Assembly: GCA_029571225.1 (NCBI GenBank)
Contig: JAKPTF010000003.1
Coordinates: 1-47,271 of the forward strand
Origin: Candidatus Omnitrophota bacterium
GTDB lineage: Bacteria; Omnitrophota; Gorgyraeia; Gygaellales; Profunditerraquicolaceae
Direction of reading: 5' to 3'
Length of the DNA stretch: 47,271 bases
Shown here: positions 34,282 through 41,700 of the stretch, piece after piece
Layout of the letters: each line of letters starts with the position of its first letter
Numbering within the stretch: position 1 is the first letter of the stretch
Notes under the pieces: generated by a model
Databases searched by the model: none
What the model saw: the letters and a program-made list of their open reading frames with translations, nothing else
What the model was told of the DNA's origin: nothing
Made by a program: the position numbers and the translations under genes

Positions 34282-34309
34282 ATTATAGCACAGGAAGCTC
34301 GCTGGACAA
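34282..34309 (-). promoter_or_regulatory. Promoter of the exosortase-epsI operon
   Basis: On the minus strand: TTGTCC (34309-34304), 16-nt spacer, perfect TATAAT (34287-34282). The -10 box is six bases from the ATG at 34275, so transcription should begin at or next to the start codon. The -35 box lies in a 26-bp sequence repeated at 35265-35290. Confidence 0.6.
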
Positions 34310-34315
34310 ATAGAG
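34290..34315. repeat. 26-bp direct repeat, copy 1 (exosortase promoter region)
   Basis: Begins ACAGGAAGCTCGCTGGACAA and ends ATAGAG; 25 of 26 bases are identical to 35265-35290 in the same orientation. Copy 1 carries the -35 box of the exosortase promoter. Confidence 0.85.
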
Positions 34316-34380
34316 AATTAGCGGTAAAATACGGCAAAAAATTAGATTTGAGACAACGTGCGATGAAGGGTATTTTGGCG

Positions 34381-34405
34381 CCGGACTGTGAGTCCGGTTT
34401 TTTTT
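34381..34405 (+). terminator. Intrinsic terminator
   Basis: CCGGACT (34381-34387) and AGTCCGG (34391-34397) with loop GTG, followed by T8. No plus-strand gene ends just upstream, so it may stop antisense transcription into or out of the exosortase promoter region. The hairpin is nearly the same as that at 32939-32963. Confidence 0.75.
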
Positions 34406-34473
34406 ATGTGAGATAGTTGACAATAGAGCGTCAATTACGGTAGGAGGATGGGAATAAAAAACTTCTTATAAGC

Positions 34474-34504
34474 TTGACAAAGGTTAGCATATATGCTAAC
34501 CTTT
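34474..34504 (+). promoter_or_regulatory. Toxin-antitoxin promoter with 26-bp palindromic operator
   Basis: A consensus TTGACA (34474-34479) is followed at 17 nt by a weak -10 (TAACCT, 34497-34502). From 34479 to 34504 runs a perfect palindrome, AAAGGTTAGCATA and its exact complement, filling the space between the boxes. This is the classical position for an autorepressor site; the HTH antitoxin encoded downstream is the obvious ligand. Confidence 0.75.
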
Positions 34505-34521
34505 AAACGCAGGGGTGAGAA

Positions 34522-34929
34522 GTGGGGATTCCAAGGAAAGAAGACTATGTCTTCTGTCAGGGGGAGCAGTTTCAAGGGGAGTTTTATTTTACAGAATCAG
34601 GGGATATGCCGGCAAAGGAGAGTCTGGCAGAAGCAGCTTTGGATGTGAGAGTAAAGATGGCTGTTTTGGTTAAATATATGTCAGAACAGGGAAAAATTTA
34701 CGATGAAAACAAGTATAGAATTATTGATGCCAGGGATAAAATTTACGAATTTAAACCTCTGCAGTTCCGGTTTTTCAACTTTTTCTACGAGGGGAAGAAG
34801 ATCATCATTACGAACGGTTATGTTAAGAAAACGCAGAAGGTGAGCAGGAAAGATTTAGAAAGGGCCAGGAATTATAGAAACGATTATATTTCCCGCGTTA
34901 AAGGAGGAATTTACTATGGAAAAGAATAG
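34522..34929 (+). CDS. Toxin of a type II toxin-antitoxin pair (HigB / phage Gp49-like)
   Basis: 135 residues starting at GTG. The C-terminal half (KIYEFKPLQFRFFNFFYEGK, IIITNGYVKKTQKVSRKDLERA) matches the Gp49/HigB branch of the RelE superfamily, ribosome-dependent mRNA endonucleases, with the usual basic residues before and after the ITNGYVKKTQK strand. The N-terminal 50 residues are longer than in minimal HigB. Toxin-first gene order and overlap (14 nt) with an HTH gene also fit HigBA. More AT-rich than neighbours. Confidence 0.78.
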   Translation: MGIPRKEDYVFCQGEQFQGEFYFTESGDMPAKESLAEAALDVRVKMAVLVKYMSEQGKIYDENKYRIIDARDKIYEFKPLQFRFFNFFYEGKKIIITNGYVKKTQKVSRKDLERARNYRNDYISRVKGGIYYGKE

Positions 34930-35221
34930 GACATATCTGGACACATTAATGACTGATCATGAATTCCGGCAGAAGTTTGATCAGGAGTATCAGAATTTCT
35001 CTATCGCAGAACAGATCGCCCGGGCGCGCCATCATGCGCGTTTGACACAGGCTGATCTGGCGAAGCGGATCCATACAACGAAATCGGCAATTTCCCGGTA
35101 TGAGAATGCCGGTTATAAGAAATACGGGTTAGCGCTTTTGACAAGGATCGCCAGGGCCTGCGGGACGGAATTAAAGATCATGTTTGTCGCGTCAGGTGAC
35201 AATACCGGGCGCTCTTTTTAG
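34916..35221 (+). CDS. HTH (XRE-family) antitoxin
   Basis: 101 residues with a central XRE helix-turn-helix: EQIARARHHARLTQADLAKR, then IHTTKSAISRYENAGYKK. It overlaps the toxin gene by 14 nt, with AAAGGAGG before its ATG. It should neutralise the toxin and repress the pair by binding the palindrome at 34479-34504. The N-terminal helix (FRQKFDQEYQNFSIAEQ) probably serves toxin contact. Confidence 0.85.
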   Translation: MEKNRTYLDTLMTDHEFRQKFDQEYQNFSIAEQIARARHHARLTQADLAKRIHTTKSAISRYENAGYKKYGLALLTRIARACGTELKIMFVASGDNTGRSF

Positions 35222-35229
35222 GACATACT

Positions 35230-35271
35230 CTAAATCCCGAAGATATATTCGAGGTCTTGAGGGGACAGGAA
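35230..35271 (-). pseudogene. 3' remnant of a second epsI gene
   Basis: The minus strand reads FLSPQDLEYIFGI and a stop, against SLSPQDLEFIFGL and stop at the end of the intact epsI. No further epsI sequence precedes it. Instead the next bases upstream on that strand are the second copy of the exosortase-promoter repeat (35265-35290). It therefore looks like the tail of a deleted exosortase-epsI operon. Confidence 0.75.
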
Positions 35272-35290
35272 ACTCGCTGGACAAATAGAG
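35265..35290. repeat. 26-bp direct repeat, copy 2 (scar)
   Basis: Matches 34290-34315 at 25 of 26 bases. On the minus strand it retains TTGTCC but the TATAAT box is gone, replaced by the epsI tail. The toxin-antitoxin pair lies between the two copies. Confidence 0.85.
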
Positions 35291-35324
35291 TTGTATATAG
35301 TCCGGGTCTTGTTTTGAGCGAAAT

Positions 35325-35348
35325 TTGAGGTTTCATTTTGCAACCTCA
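35325..35348. repeat. GAGGTT-N9-AACCTC inverted repeat, resembling the ORF6N palindrome
   Basis: TTGAGGTTTCATTTTGCAAC, then CTCA. It matches 20 of 24 bases of the palindrome core inside the ORF6N gene (38288-38311) with the same arm spacing. On the plus strand it can be read NLRFHFATS, like the ORF6N motif NLRFQIGTS, so it may be a tiny ORF6N gene fossil or a shared protein-binding site. The rest of 35291-35569 is AT-rich, with small inverted repeats (AATAAT...ATTATT at 35502-35520; two AATATT at 35530-35543) and no gene. Confidence 0.55.
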
Positions 35349-35569
35349 CAGCCAGGAATGTTGATATTAACCACATCTGCAATATCTTTTAGCACAATGG
35401 GTTACAGGATATATCGCTGACGTTTGTCAGGGCGTTTATATATATACACATAAGTAAGTCCACTGCGGTCAACTGCAAGACATCCTGCCAAAGCCTTCAA
35501 AAATAATATTGCAAATTATTGTGCTGCAAAATATTAGAATATTATAGTTTATGATTGATCTGCCTTATG

Positions 35570-35585
35570 TGGCACGAAATATGCT
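35570..35585 (+). promoter_or_regulatory. Sigma-54 (-24/-12) promoter of the PEP-CTERM gene
   Basis: TGGCACG-AAAT-ATGCT fits the RpoN consensus TGGCACG-N4-TTGCW at all but one position, with the GG and GC dinucleotides exactly spaced. It lies about 50 nt before the ATG. Sigma-54 control through the PrsK/PrsR pair is known for PEP-CTERM genes in other exosortase bacteria; neither prsR nor rpoN is in this window. Confidence 0.75.
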
Positions 35586-35633
35586 TAATTATGACTGATG
35601 GATTCTTATTATCTTATTAAAAAGGAGTTTAGT

Positions 35634-37916
35634 ATGCGGTTTACGACTGTGGCCTTGGCAGTGGTTGTTGGTATTATTATGGCATCGAGCGCATATGCGC
35701 AGACGACATATTTCTGGGACGGCGGGGATGGATCGGATAATTATTGGGAAAATACCGATAATTGGGACCCTGACGACATGCCCGGGGTTAGCGATGACGC
35801 GATTATAGCGGGTTCGTCAATGGGTTATTATTCCGTTGAAATTAATTCTGCGCAGGAAATCAATTCGCTCACACTCGATCAGGGAATGGCGCTCAATATT
35901 TATTCCGAAGGCGCTGACCTGATGGTGCGCGATAACGCGTATTTCGGGTATGATACCTTTGGCTATGGATATCAGGAGGATGGAAAGCTCGAGGTTCAGA
36001 ATCAACTTCGTTTTGCTGACATGCCGGATTCGTACGGCGAATATGATCTTATGGCAGGGACCCTGGTGAGCAAGGAAATGGTTCTTGGCAGTGAGGGATA
36101 CGGTTATATGGCGCATTGGGGCGGGACGAATACAGTTAAAACGGGTTTGGGACTGGGCATGTCCGGCGCAAGCACCGCGATGTATGAGCTGAATGGTTTT
36201 AATTATCCTGAATTAACTGCAGGCCATGAAGTGATCGCCAGTCGATCTGCCGGTTATGACGATCCTCTTTGGGGCCCCCAGCCCGGGGCATATTTTATTC
36301 AATCAGGCGGAGTGAACGAGATCATCGGCGATAATGCGGTGTATAACGAGGAAGAGGGACGGCTGGAAGTGCGCGAGGGTAGTTTTTCCGACCTGGTGAT
36401 CGGCGATGTGGCAGGTAGTTTCGGCGAATACAGTCTTTATTCAGGCACGCTGCACAGCAGGACGGCGATCGTCCTTGATGAATCGGGTTCGCCCATTCCT
36501 GACTGGGACGGCTACGATACGTATATCGGCGGCAATGAGTACATCGGGTTTGACGGAAGGGGCCGGTTTGTTCATGAGTCAGGGTCAAATTTGCTCGATC
36601 AGGACCTTGTGCTGGGCGCGGGTGCCGGATCGCTGGGGGAGTATTATTTTTCGAACGGGTATCTGGCGGTTAACCTTGATGATCACCGGCCTGAGGTTTT
36701 TATCGGATTGGAAGGGAGCGGGTATTTTCAGCAGGACGGCGGCACGTTCGATGCGCAGAACAGCGGTGTGTATCTGGGCGTTTATGAGAGCGGTCATGGC
36801 GTGTATAATATGACAGGCGGATGGTTTGGCGCTGCCGGCATGGCTTTAGGGGAATGGGGCGGTACGGGCGAGTTCAACCACAGCGGCGGAACGGTCGCGA
36901 TGACAACGCATCCTCTGGATCTTGCGCGGCAGGATAACAGCATTGGAATATACCGGCTTTCAGGAACGGGATTGCTGAATGTCAGCAATAACGACCTGGT
37001 TGTGGGCACGCGCGGCCATGGCGAGTTCTGGCAGTCCGGCGGCACGGCGAATGTCAACGGCAATGTGTGGATATCTGCGACGCCGGTTGAGAATGGCAGT
37101 ACGGGCGAGTATCATTTAAGCGGCGGCACTGTGAATGCAGGGACGGTCAATAACTTTGACCGGCTGTATTATTCAGGCGGGACGCTGAATGCGTCGATAG
37201 CCAATTCGCAGGGCGCGGTGGTTGAATTGAGCGGGGAAGGGACGCGCATTGTGTCAGGGACGCTGCATAACTACGGCACAGTCAGGGCAACGGACACGAC
37301 GGTTCAGATCAATGGGGAGATGTATAATTTTAATGAAATGAGCAGCGAAGGTTCTGCGTGGTATTTGCAGGATTTTAAAGTGGATGTGGCCGGATATATC
37401 GCAGCGGGGGATAAGGACCAGTTCCATGTCGCCGGCGTATTTCAGAATCGCAGCGCCATGGCCGGGGAATGGATGACGGATAATGCCCTGCTTATATTCA
37501 ACGGTACAAGCCACGATGTGGTATTTAACGCGGTTGACATGGGCGGGGTGAATGCGGGGTATGTGCAGAATTTTGCCTGGGGCACGGTGGATTTCGGAGG
37601 AGACACGTTTTATTTGAAGTCGCTGGATGAGGCAGGCACGCAGTTCGGGGCATTATATGTGGAGACGATCGCGGGGATCGATTATATCAACGATGACCTG
37701 AATAAGATATACATGGTCGATAATTTCAACGGCGGCGGCAATATTTATTACATGGCGCAGGCGAATCCGTGGCTTGAGGGAAAGACGTATGCGTTTGCGT
37801 CCGGAACCGGGCAATTGAGGCCGGTGGGCGTGGTGCCGGAGCCGGTGAGTGTGGTGCTGTTTGTTGTGGGAAGCGGGGTGCTGGGCGCTGCGGCTGCGAA
37901 GCGAAGGAAGGTGTAG
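35634..37916 (+). CDS. PEP-CTERM surface protein
   Basis: 760 residues from the ATG at 35634, with AAAGGAG upstream and a signal peptide (cleavage near SAYAQ); an ATG 12 codons earlier lacks these. The start YFWDGGDGSDNYWENTDNWD followed by MPGVSDDAII is typical of autotransporter-like beta-helix proteins, and repeated GGT, GEYxLxxGT and GxFxQSGG units fill residues 60-560. The C-terminus is a complete PEP-CTERM signal: VPEP at 734-737, a hydrophobic helix and KRRK. It should be a substrate of the exosortase at 33442-34275 and end up in the envelope or matrix. Sigma-54-type promoter. Confidence 0.92.
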   Translation: MRFTTVALAVVVGIIMASSAYAQTTYFWDGGDGSDNYWENTDNWDPDDMPGVSDDAIIAGSSMGYYSVEINSAQEINSLTLDQGMALNIYSEGADLMVRDNAYFGYDTFGYGYQEDGKLEVQNQLRFADMPDSYGEYDLMAGTLVSKEMVLGSEGYGYMAHWGGTNTVKTGLGLGMSGASTAMYELNGFNYPELTAGHEVIASRSAGYDDPLWGPQPGAYFIQSGGVNEIIGDNAVYNEEEGRLEVREGSFSDLVIGDVAGSFGEYSLYSGTLHSRTAIVLDESGSPIPDWDGYDTYIGGNEYIGFDGRGRFVHESGSNLLDQDLVLGAGAGSLGEYYFSNGYLAVNLDDHRPEVFIGLEGSGYFQQDGGTFDAQNSGVYLGVYESGHGVYNMTGGWFGAAGMALGEWGGTGEFNHSGGTVAMTTHPLDLARQDNSIGIYRLSGTGLLNVSNNDLVVGTRGHGEFWQSGGTANVNGNVWISATPVENGSTGEYHLSGGTVNAGTVNNFDRLYYSGGTLNASIANSQGAVVELSGEGTRIVSGTLHNYGTVRATDTTVQINGEMYNFNEMSSEGSAWYLQDFKVDVAGYIAAGDKDQFHVAGVFQNRSAMAGEWMTDNALLIFNGTSHDVVFNAVDMGGVNAGYVQNFAWGTVDFGGDTFYLKSLDEAGTQFGALYVETIAGIDYINDDLNKIYMVDNFNGGGNIYYMAQANPWLEGKTYAFASGTGQLRPVGVVPEPVSVVLFVVGSGVLGAAAAKRRKV

Positions 37917-37963
37917 GGCTGCGTAGGCGGTGGCGTAGGCAGGGGGCGTGTCGGTTTTATAGG

Positions 37964-38008
37964 CCCGGATTATTCACGGCTGTTTGGCTGTGAATGGTCC
38001 GGGTTTTT
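37964..38008 (+). terminator. Intrinsic terminator after the PEP-CTERM gene
   Basis: CCCGGATTATTCACGGC pairs with GCTGTGAATGGTCCGGG (loop TGTTTG) with few imperfections, followed by T5 at 38004-38008. It lies 48 nt after the stop and separates the gene from the ORF6N gene. Confidence 0.85.
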
Positions 38009-38089
38009 GTGTTTATTGGCAGCGTTGAAGCGAAATTTGTGTGAGATTGGGCGCTGCGGGGCGTCTATTTGGGGGAAAGGAGGCGCACT

Positions 38090-38602
38090 ATGAGCGCGCG
38101 GGAGATCTCGGTGGAGGTGGTGGCTGCGAAGATCTTGTTCATACGGGGCAAGAAGGTCATGCTTGACCGGGACCTGGCGGAGTTGTATGGGGTAAAGACC
38201 AAAGAGTTGAATAAAGCAGTCAGTAGAAATTGCGAAAGGTTCCCCGAAGATTTTATGTATCAACTTACAAGAGAGGAGGTTGCAAACTTGAGGTTCCAAA
38301 TTGGAACCTCAAGTTATGGAGGCTTAAGATACTTACCATATGTATTTACCCAAGAAGGCGTGGCAATGTTGTCGAGTGTTTTAAGAAGTAAGCGGGCTGT
38401 GCAGGTGAACATTGCAATAATGCGGGCGTTTGTGAAGTTGAGGGAACTGCTGTTGACTCACAAGGAGCTGGCAGAAAAGATCGATGAACTGGAGCGGAAG
38501 TACCAAATGCATGAGACGGATATTCAGGTGATCTTTCAGGCAATCAAGAAGCTTTTGGAACCGCCAGATGAGCCTCCAAAGCCACGTTTTGGGATGAATT
38601 AA
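38090..38602 (+). CDS. ORF6N-domain protein
   Basis: 170 residues starting at the ATG at 38090 with AAAGGAGG upstream; a TTG seven codons earlier was not used. ILFIRGKKVMLDRDLAELYGV, FPEDFMYQLT, YLPYVFTQEGVAMLSSVLRS and NIAIMRAFVKLRELL are the ORF6N domain (about 10-120), thought to bind DNA; a coiled coil follows (125-158). Such genes are common as single chromosomal or phage-derived copies, and nothing phage-like is nearby. Residues NLRFQIGTSS are encoded by a 31-bp palindrome. Confidence 0.88.
   Translation: MSAREISVEVVAAKILFIRGKKVMLDRDLAELYGVKTKELNKAVSRNCERFPEDFMYQLTREEVANLRFQIGTSSYGGLRYLPYVFTQEGVAMLSSVLRSKRAVQVNIAIMRAFVKLRELLLTHKELAEKIDELERKYQMHETDIQVIFQAIKKLLEPPDEPPKPRFGMN
38285..38315. 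repeat. 31-bp perfect palindrome inside the ORF6N gene
   Basis: AACTTGAGGTTCCAA, one central A, then TTGGAACCTCAAGTT: 15-bp arms with no mismatch, wholly within the coding frame. It could be an operator for the encoded protein or a stable mRNA hairpin. A diverged copy occurs at 35325-35348. Confidence 0.9.
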
Positions 38603-38629
38603 ATAGTTCTGACCCCTATTATTTTAGCC
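38597..38629. repeat. Short dispersed element (minus-strand orientation)
   Basis: Overlapping the ORF6N stop codon. The complementary strand reads AATAATAGGGGTCAGAACTA and TTTAATT, combining the AATAATAGGG head of the 18435 element with the GGGGTCAG core of the 10572 element. No hairpin of its own. Confidence 0.5.
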
Positions 38630-38638
38630 TTAAAAAAC

Positions 38639-38667
38639 TTGAAATTTGGCGTTTTATTGGCTATACT
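38639..38667 (+). promoter_or_regulatory. Sigma-70-type promoter of the giant gene
   Basis: TTGAAA (38639-38644), exactly 17 nt, TATACT (38662-38667). A start near 38674 would give a leader of about 107 nt that contains the hairpin at 38709-38766. Confidence 0.7.
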
Positions 38668-38708
38668 TATCTATATTATAGGTAAGTGTATGGTACGTTA
38701 GGAATTGG

Positions 38709-38766
38709 CCACGGTTCTTAATAACTTTGCCACAAAGGCAAGGGTATTAAAATCGTGGTTTTTTTT
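38709..38766 (+). terminator. Attenuator-like leader hairpin before the giant gene
   Basis: A long imperfect stem, CCACG...TAATAACTTTGCC with GGCAAGGGTATTA...CGTGG (38709-38758; loop ACAAA), is followed by T8 (38759-38766). Ten bases later is the ATG, with GGAGG between. An intrinsic terminator inside its own leader implies regulated read-through. A mini-ORF (ATG GAG GTT GTT TAA, 38767-38781) overlaps the start codon. Confidence 0.75.
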
Positions 38767-38780
38767 ATGGAGGTTGTTTA

Positions 38781-41700
38781 ATGTTAAAGATGATCAATCG
38801 TATTGTTGCGTTTTCAGTAATGTTCTGCCTTGTGTTCGAGCAGTCGGGCTTTGCGCAGGTTGCGCCGGATATGAATATACCGGCATACCTGAACGGACTG
38901 GTCAGGGCTGATAAATTCAGGCCTATGCATATGCGCTGGCTGTCGTATGATCCAATCAATAATTCATTCGACCTGGCTGTAGAACGAGGAGATGATGCGA
39001 GGGTCAAAGAGGCGGATATCAAAAGATCAACTGCGAAGATCATGGAATATTTCCAGATCGGCCTGCGGCTTCCGGACAGCATGTTCTGGGTAAACCTGCG
39101 GCCTGATGCCGCTGATCAGATCATTGATCCGTATCTGGCGCGCACTGACCTTGGCAAAATAATGCTTGAGGCTGACCTCCAGCTTAAAAAGGACCTTGCC
39201 CGGTTTACTTCGCCTGACACAAAGGATGGAAGGGAATATTGGAACAAATTATATGCCCGCGCAGAGCAGCTTTTCGGCGCAGAAGGATTGACTATACCTG
39301 CCGTAACCCGCCCCTGGATCGTCCCCAATGAGATCATTATCAAAGAATATAAAGACGGCGCCTATGTGTATAAGGCGACCATGAAGGTTATGCTGGAGCA
39401 GGATTATCTGAAAGACGCGCCGGGGTATACCTTTGACGACCCGCGCATGAAAGAGTTGAACGAGTATTCTTCGGAACTTGTGCGTCAACTAATCATCCCG
39501 CAATTGACCAGAGAAGTCAATTCATCAAAACGGTATTCAGGATTGCGCCAGGTATTTTATTCATTGGTGTTATCGCAGTGGTTCAAACAGAGGTATGCGA
39601 AGCGCCAGGGGCAGCAGGGTTCGGCAGTGACTGATATGATTGATAGCCGTGATCTGAGCGGACTGACGTCTGCGGCCGCATGGTCGAAAGACATATATTT
39701 CAACCAGTATGTCCAGTCGTTCAAGAAAGGCGAATACAACAAGCAAGAGACAGTTAACGGCCTTAATGGCATAACGATCAGGCAGTATTTCTCGGGCGGT
39801 ATCCTTTTCAGGCTTCAGCAGGGTGTTGAGGCCATGGGCCGGAATGCGCCGCTTATGACGATTTTGCCTGCTGCGGCAGAGGCAAGCCCTGAGCGGAGCC
39901 TGCCGGTCAGGGTGCTGGGCAATTCCTCGGAGTATAACCTCGGATTCAACGGCGCTCGGTTAAAGATCCACGTGCTTGAACATGCGGATCTGCGGGCAGA
40001 TACCGTTGAGCAACCGCAGAAGAATGACGGCGGCGACGCTCAGGAAGAGACGATTGATTGGAAAAAACGCATGCAGCGTTTGCTGATGTTAGAAATCGCC
40101 TCAATCGTATTGACTACGGGATCTATGTTGGGGTTCTTTTTTTCGGTTTTCTATTTCCCGCATGCTGCGGCGCTCGTTTCTACATATTTTGGGACTATTA
40201 CAGGGGGTATTGCATGGCAAGAACTTGATAAGAAGCGGGAAGACGCCGAGCGCAAGCGTCAGATAGCTGAACAACCGTATTCTCCGGCTATCAAGGCGTT
40301 TCTGAGCGTGCCGCCGCAATATCGCAGTGCCATTCTCAGCGCTCAGGATCATGTCTATGGGTATTGGCGAGTTCTTGAAATCCTGCGAGACATGCGGTAT
40401 GCGGATCCGGATCCCGAGATTGCCAGTGCGCTTGAGGCCATATTGCACAAGCCGTATTCGCTGGCGCAGAAACTGCGGAACGTGTATCTGGTGTTCGCAA
40501 ACCTTGTTTGGTTTGAGTTGACAGTCAAGCTTCAGGTGGCGAATATACTTAAGAAATATTACAGCCAGAACGATCCTGGCCGGGTTTCCGCGTTTCTGGA
40601 AGAGAACTTCGAGCTGTTATCTGAGCTGATGAACCAGGCGTCTGTCCGCGCGTGGTGGGATAAAATTTTTGATGAGCGCTTTTTCCAAAGGGAAATGATA
40701 GCCAGCGCAAGGCTTATGGCTGAGTTATACGGCAGGGACTATTTGCTCTTGCATACCGGCGATTTTAACGACGAGGCTGTATATTTCATACAGACAGCGC
40801 TTTGGGAGATGAATGCTTATGACAGGACCCTGGCAGGTGCCGACAGCCGCAAAGACGGCGGCTACGGCTTGAGCGCGCCGAAACTGGCGGCGTGGAGCGT
40901 CGGCAGCGCGATCGCAACATTCGGATTCATATATTGGCAGTTGAACTCAATGCTTTTAGCGCTTGGGTATGCTGCGTTCGCCGGAATCATGCAGGCGGCG
41001 CTTTACAGCGATCCGGTGATGAACAAGATAATGGCCACGCAGGACCCGTCTTTCGAGTTTGGCGGAATGCGGCGCAGGGACGGCGGCGCGCTTCAAGACA
41101 TCGACAGCCTGCTGGCTGATTTGAAGAGCGATAATAAAGTGCTTCGCGACAACGCGATCGACGGATTATCCGGATCGCGCGATCCGCGAGCTGTAACGGC
41201 TTTGGGCGATCTGCTGCTGGAAACTGCAGAGCTATCGCAGAAGTTAGGCAAAAGTACTGTGGGGGCGACTGATCCTAGCGCACTTGACCAAAAGATCAGA
41301 GAGAGTGTGAGTCTTGTCGAGAAGCTTATTAAGGCTCTGGCAAAGACCCGCAACGAACGCGCGTCGGATTATCTTCTTAAAGCGTACAATTTTGAGTATC
41401 CCGGGTTCGCGTTCTTTCCCAATGGCACTGGCGTAATGGGTGGACCAGGATGGGCATCGTCGTACTGGGATGTTTTAATTCCTGCGCAGATCATCAAGGC
41501 GCTCGGCAGGACCGGCGGTGCGCAGGCGCTTTATTTTTTAATGGAACGCGCTCAAGATGGCTATCCTGTCGGCATGGGGGGAGGCCATTTCGCGTGGATA
41601 CCGATGGCGGCCATCGAGGGGCTGGCAATGATCGGGGACAAAAAAGCATTGCCGTTCGTGCGGTCGCGCGCACGCGCGCCGTTCATGGGCAATATTGTCG

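Noticed and set aside
34316-35264. Toxin-antitoxin segment as a composite mobile element bounded by the 26-bp direct repeats
   Set aside because: There is no recombinase, and the repeat is better explained as exosortase promoter sequence, since an epsI tail is attached to the second copy.
35502-35543. AT-rich inverted repeats as a defined enhancer-binding site
   Set aside because: They are short, AT-only and could arise by chance; kept only as a remark under the sigma-54 finding.
38090-38602. ORF6N gene as evidence for a prophage
   Set aside because: No integrase, capsid, lysis or other phage genes are near; single ORF6N genes are common in chromosomes.
38647-38662. Sigma-54-like TGGC-N7-TGGC before the giant gene
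   Set aside because: It misses the ACG and TTGC parts of the consensus and coincides with the spacer of a good TTGAAA-N17-TATACT promoter.
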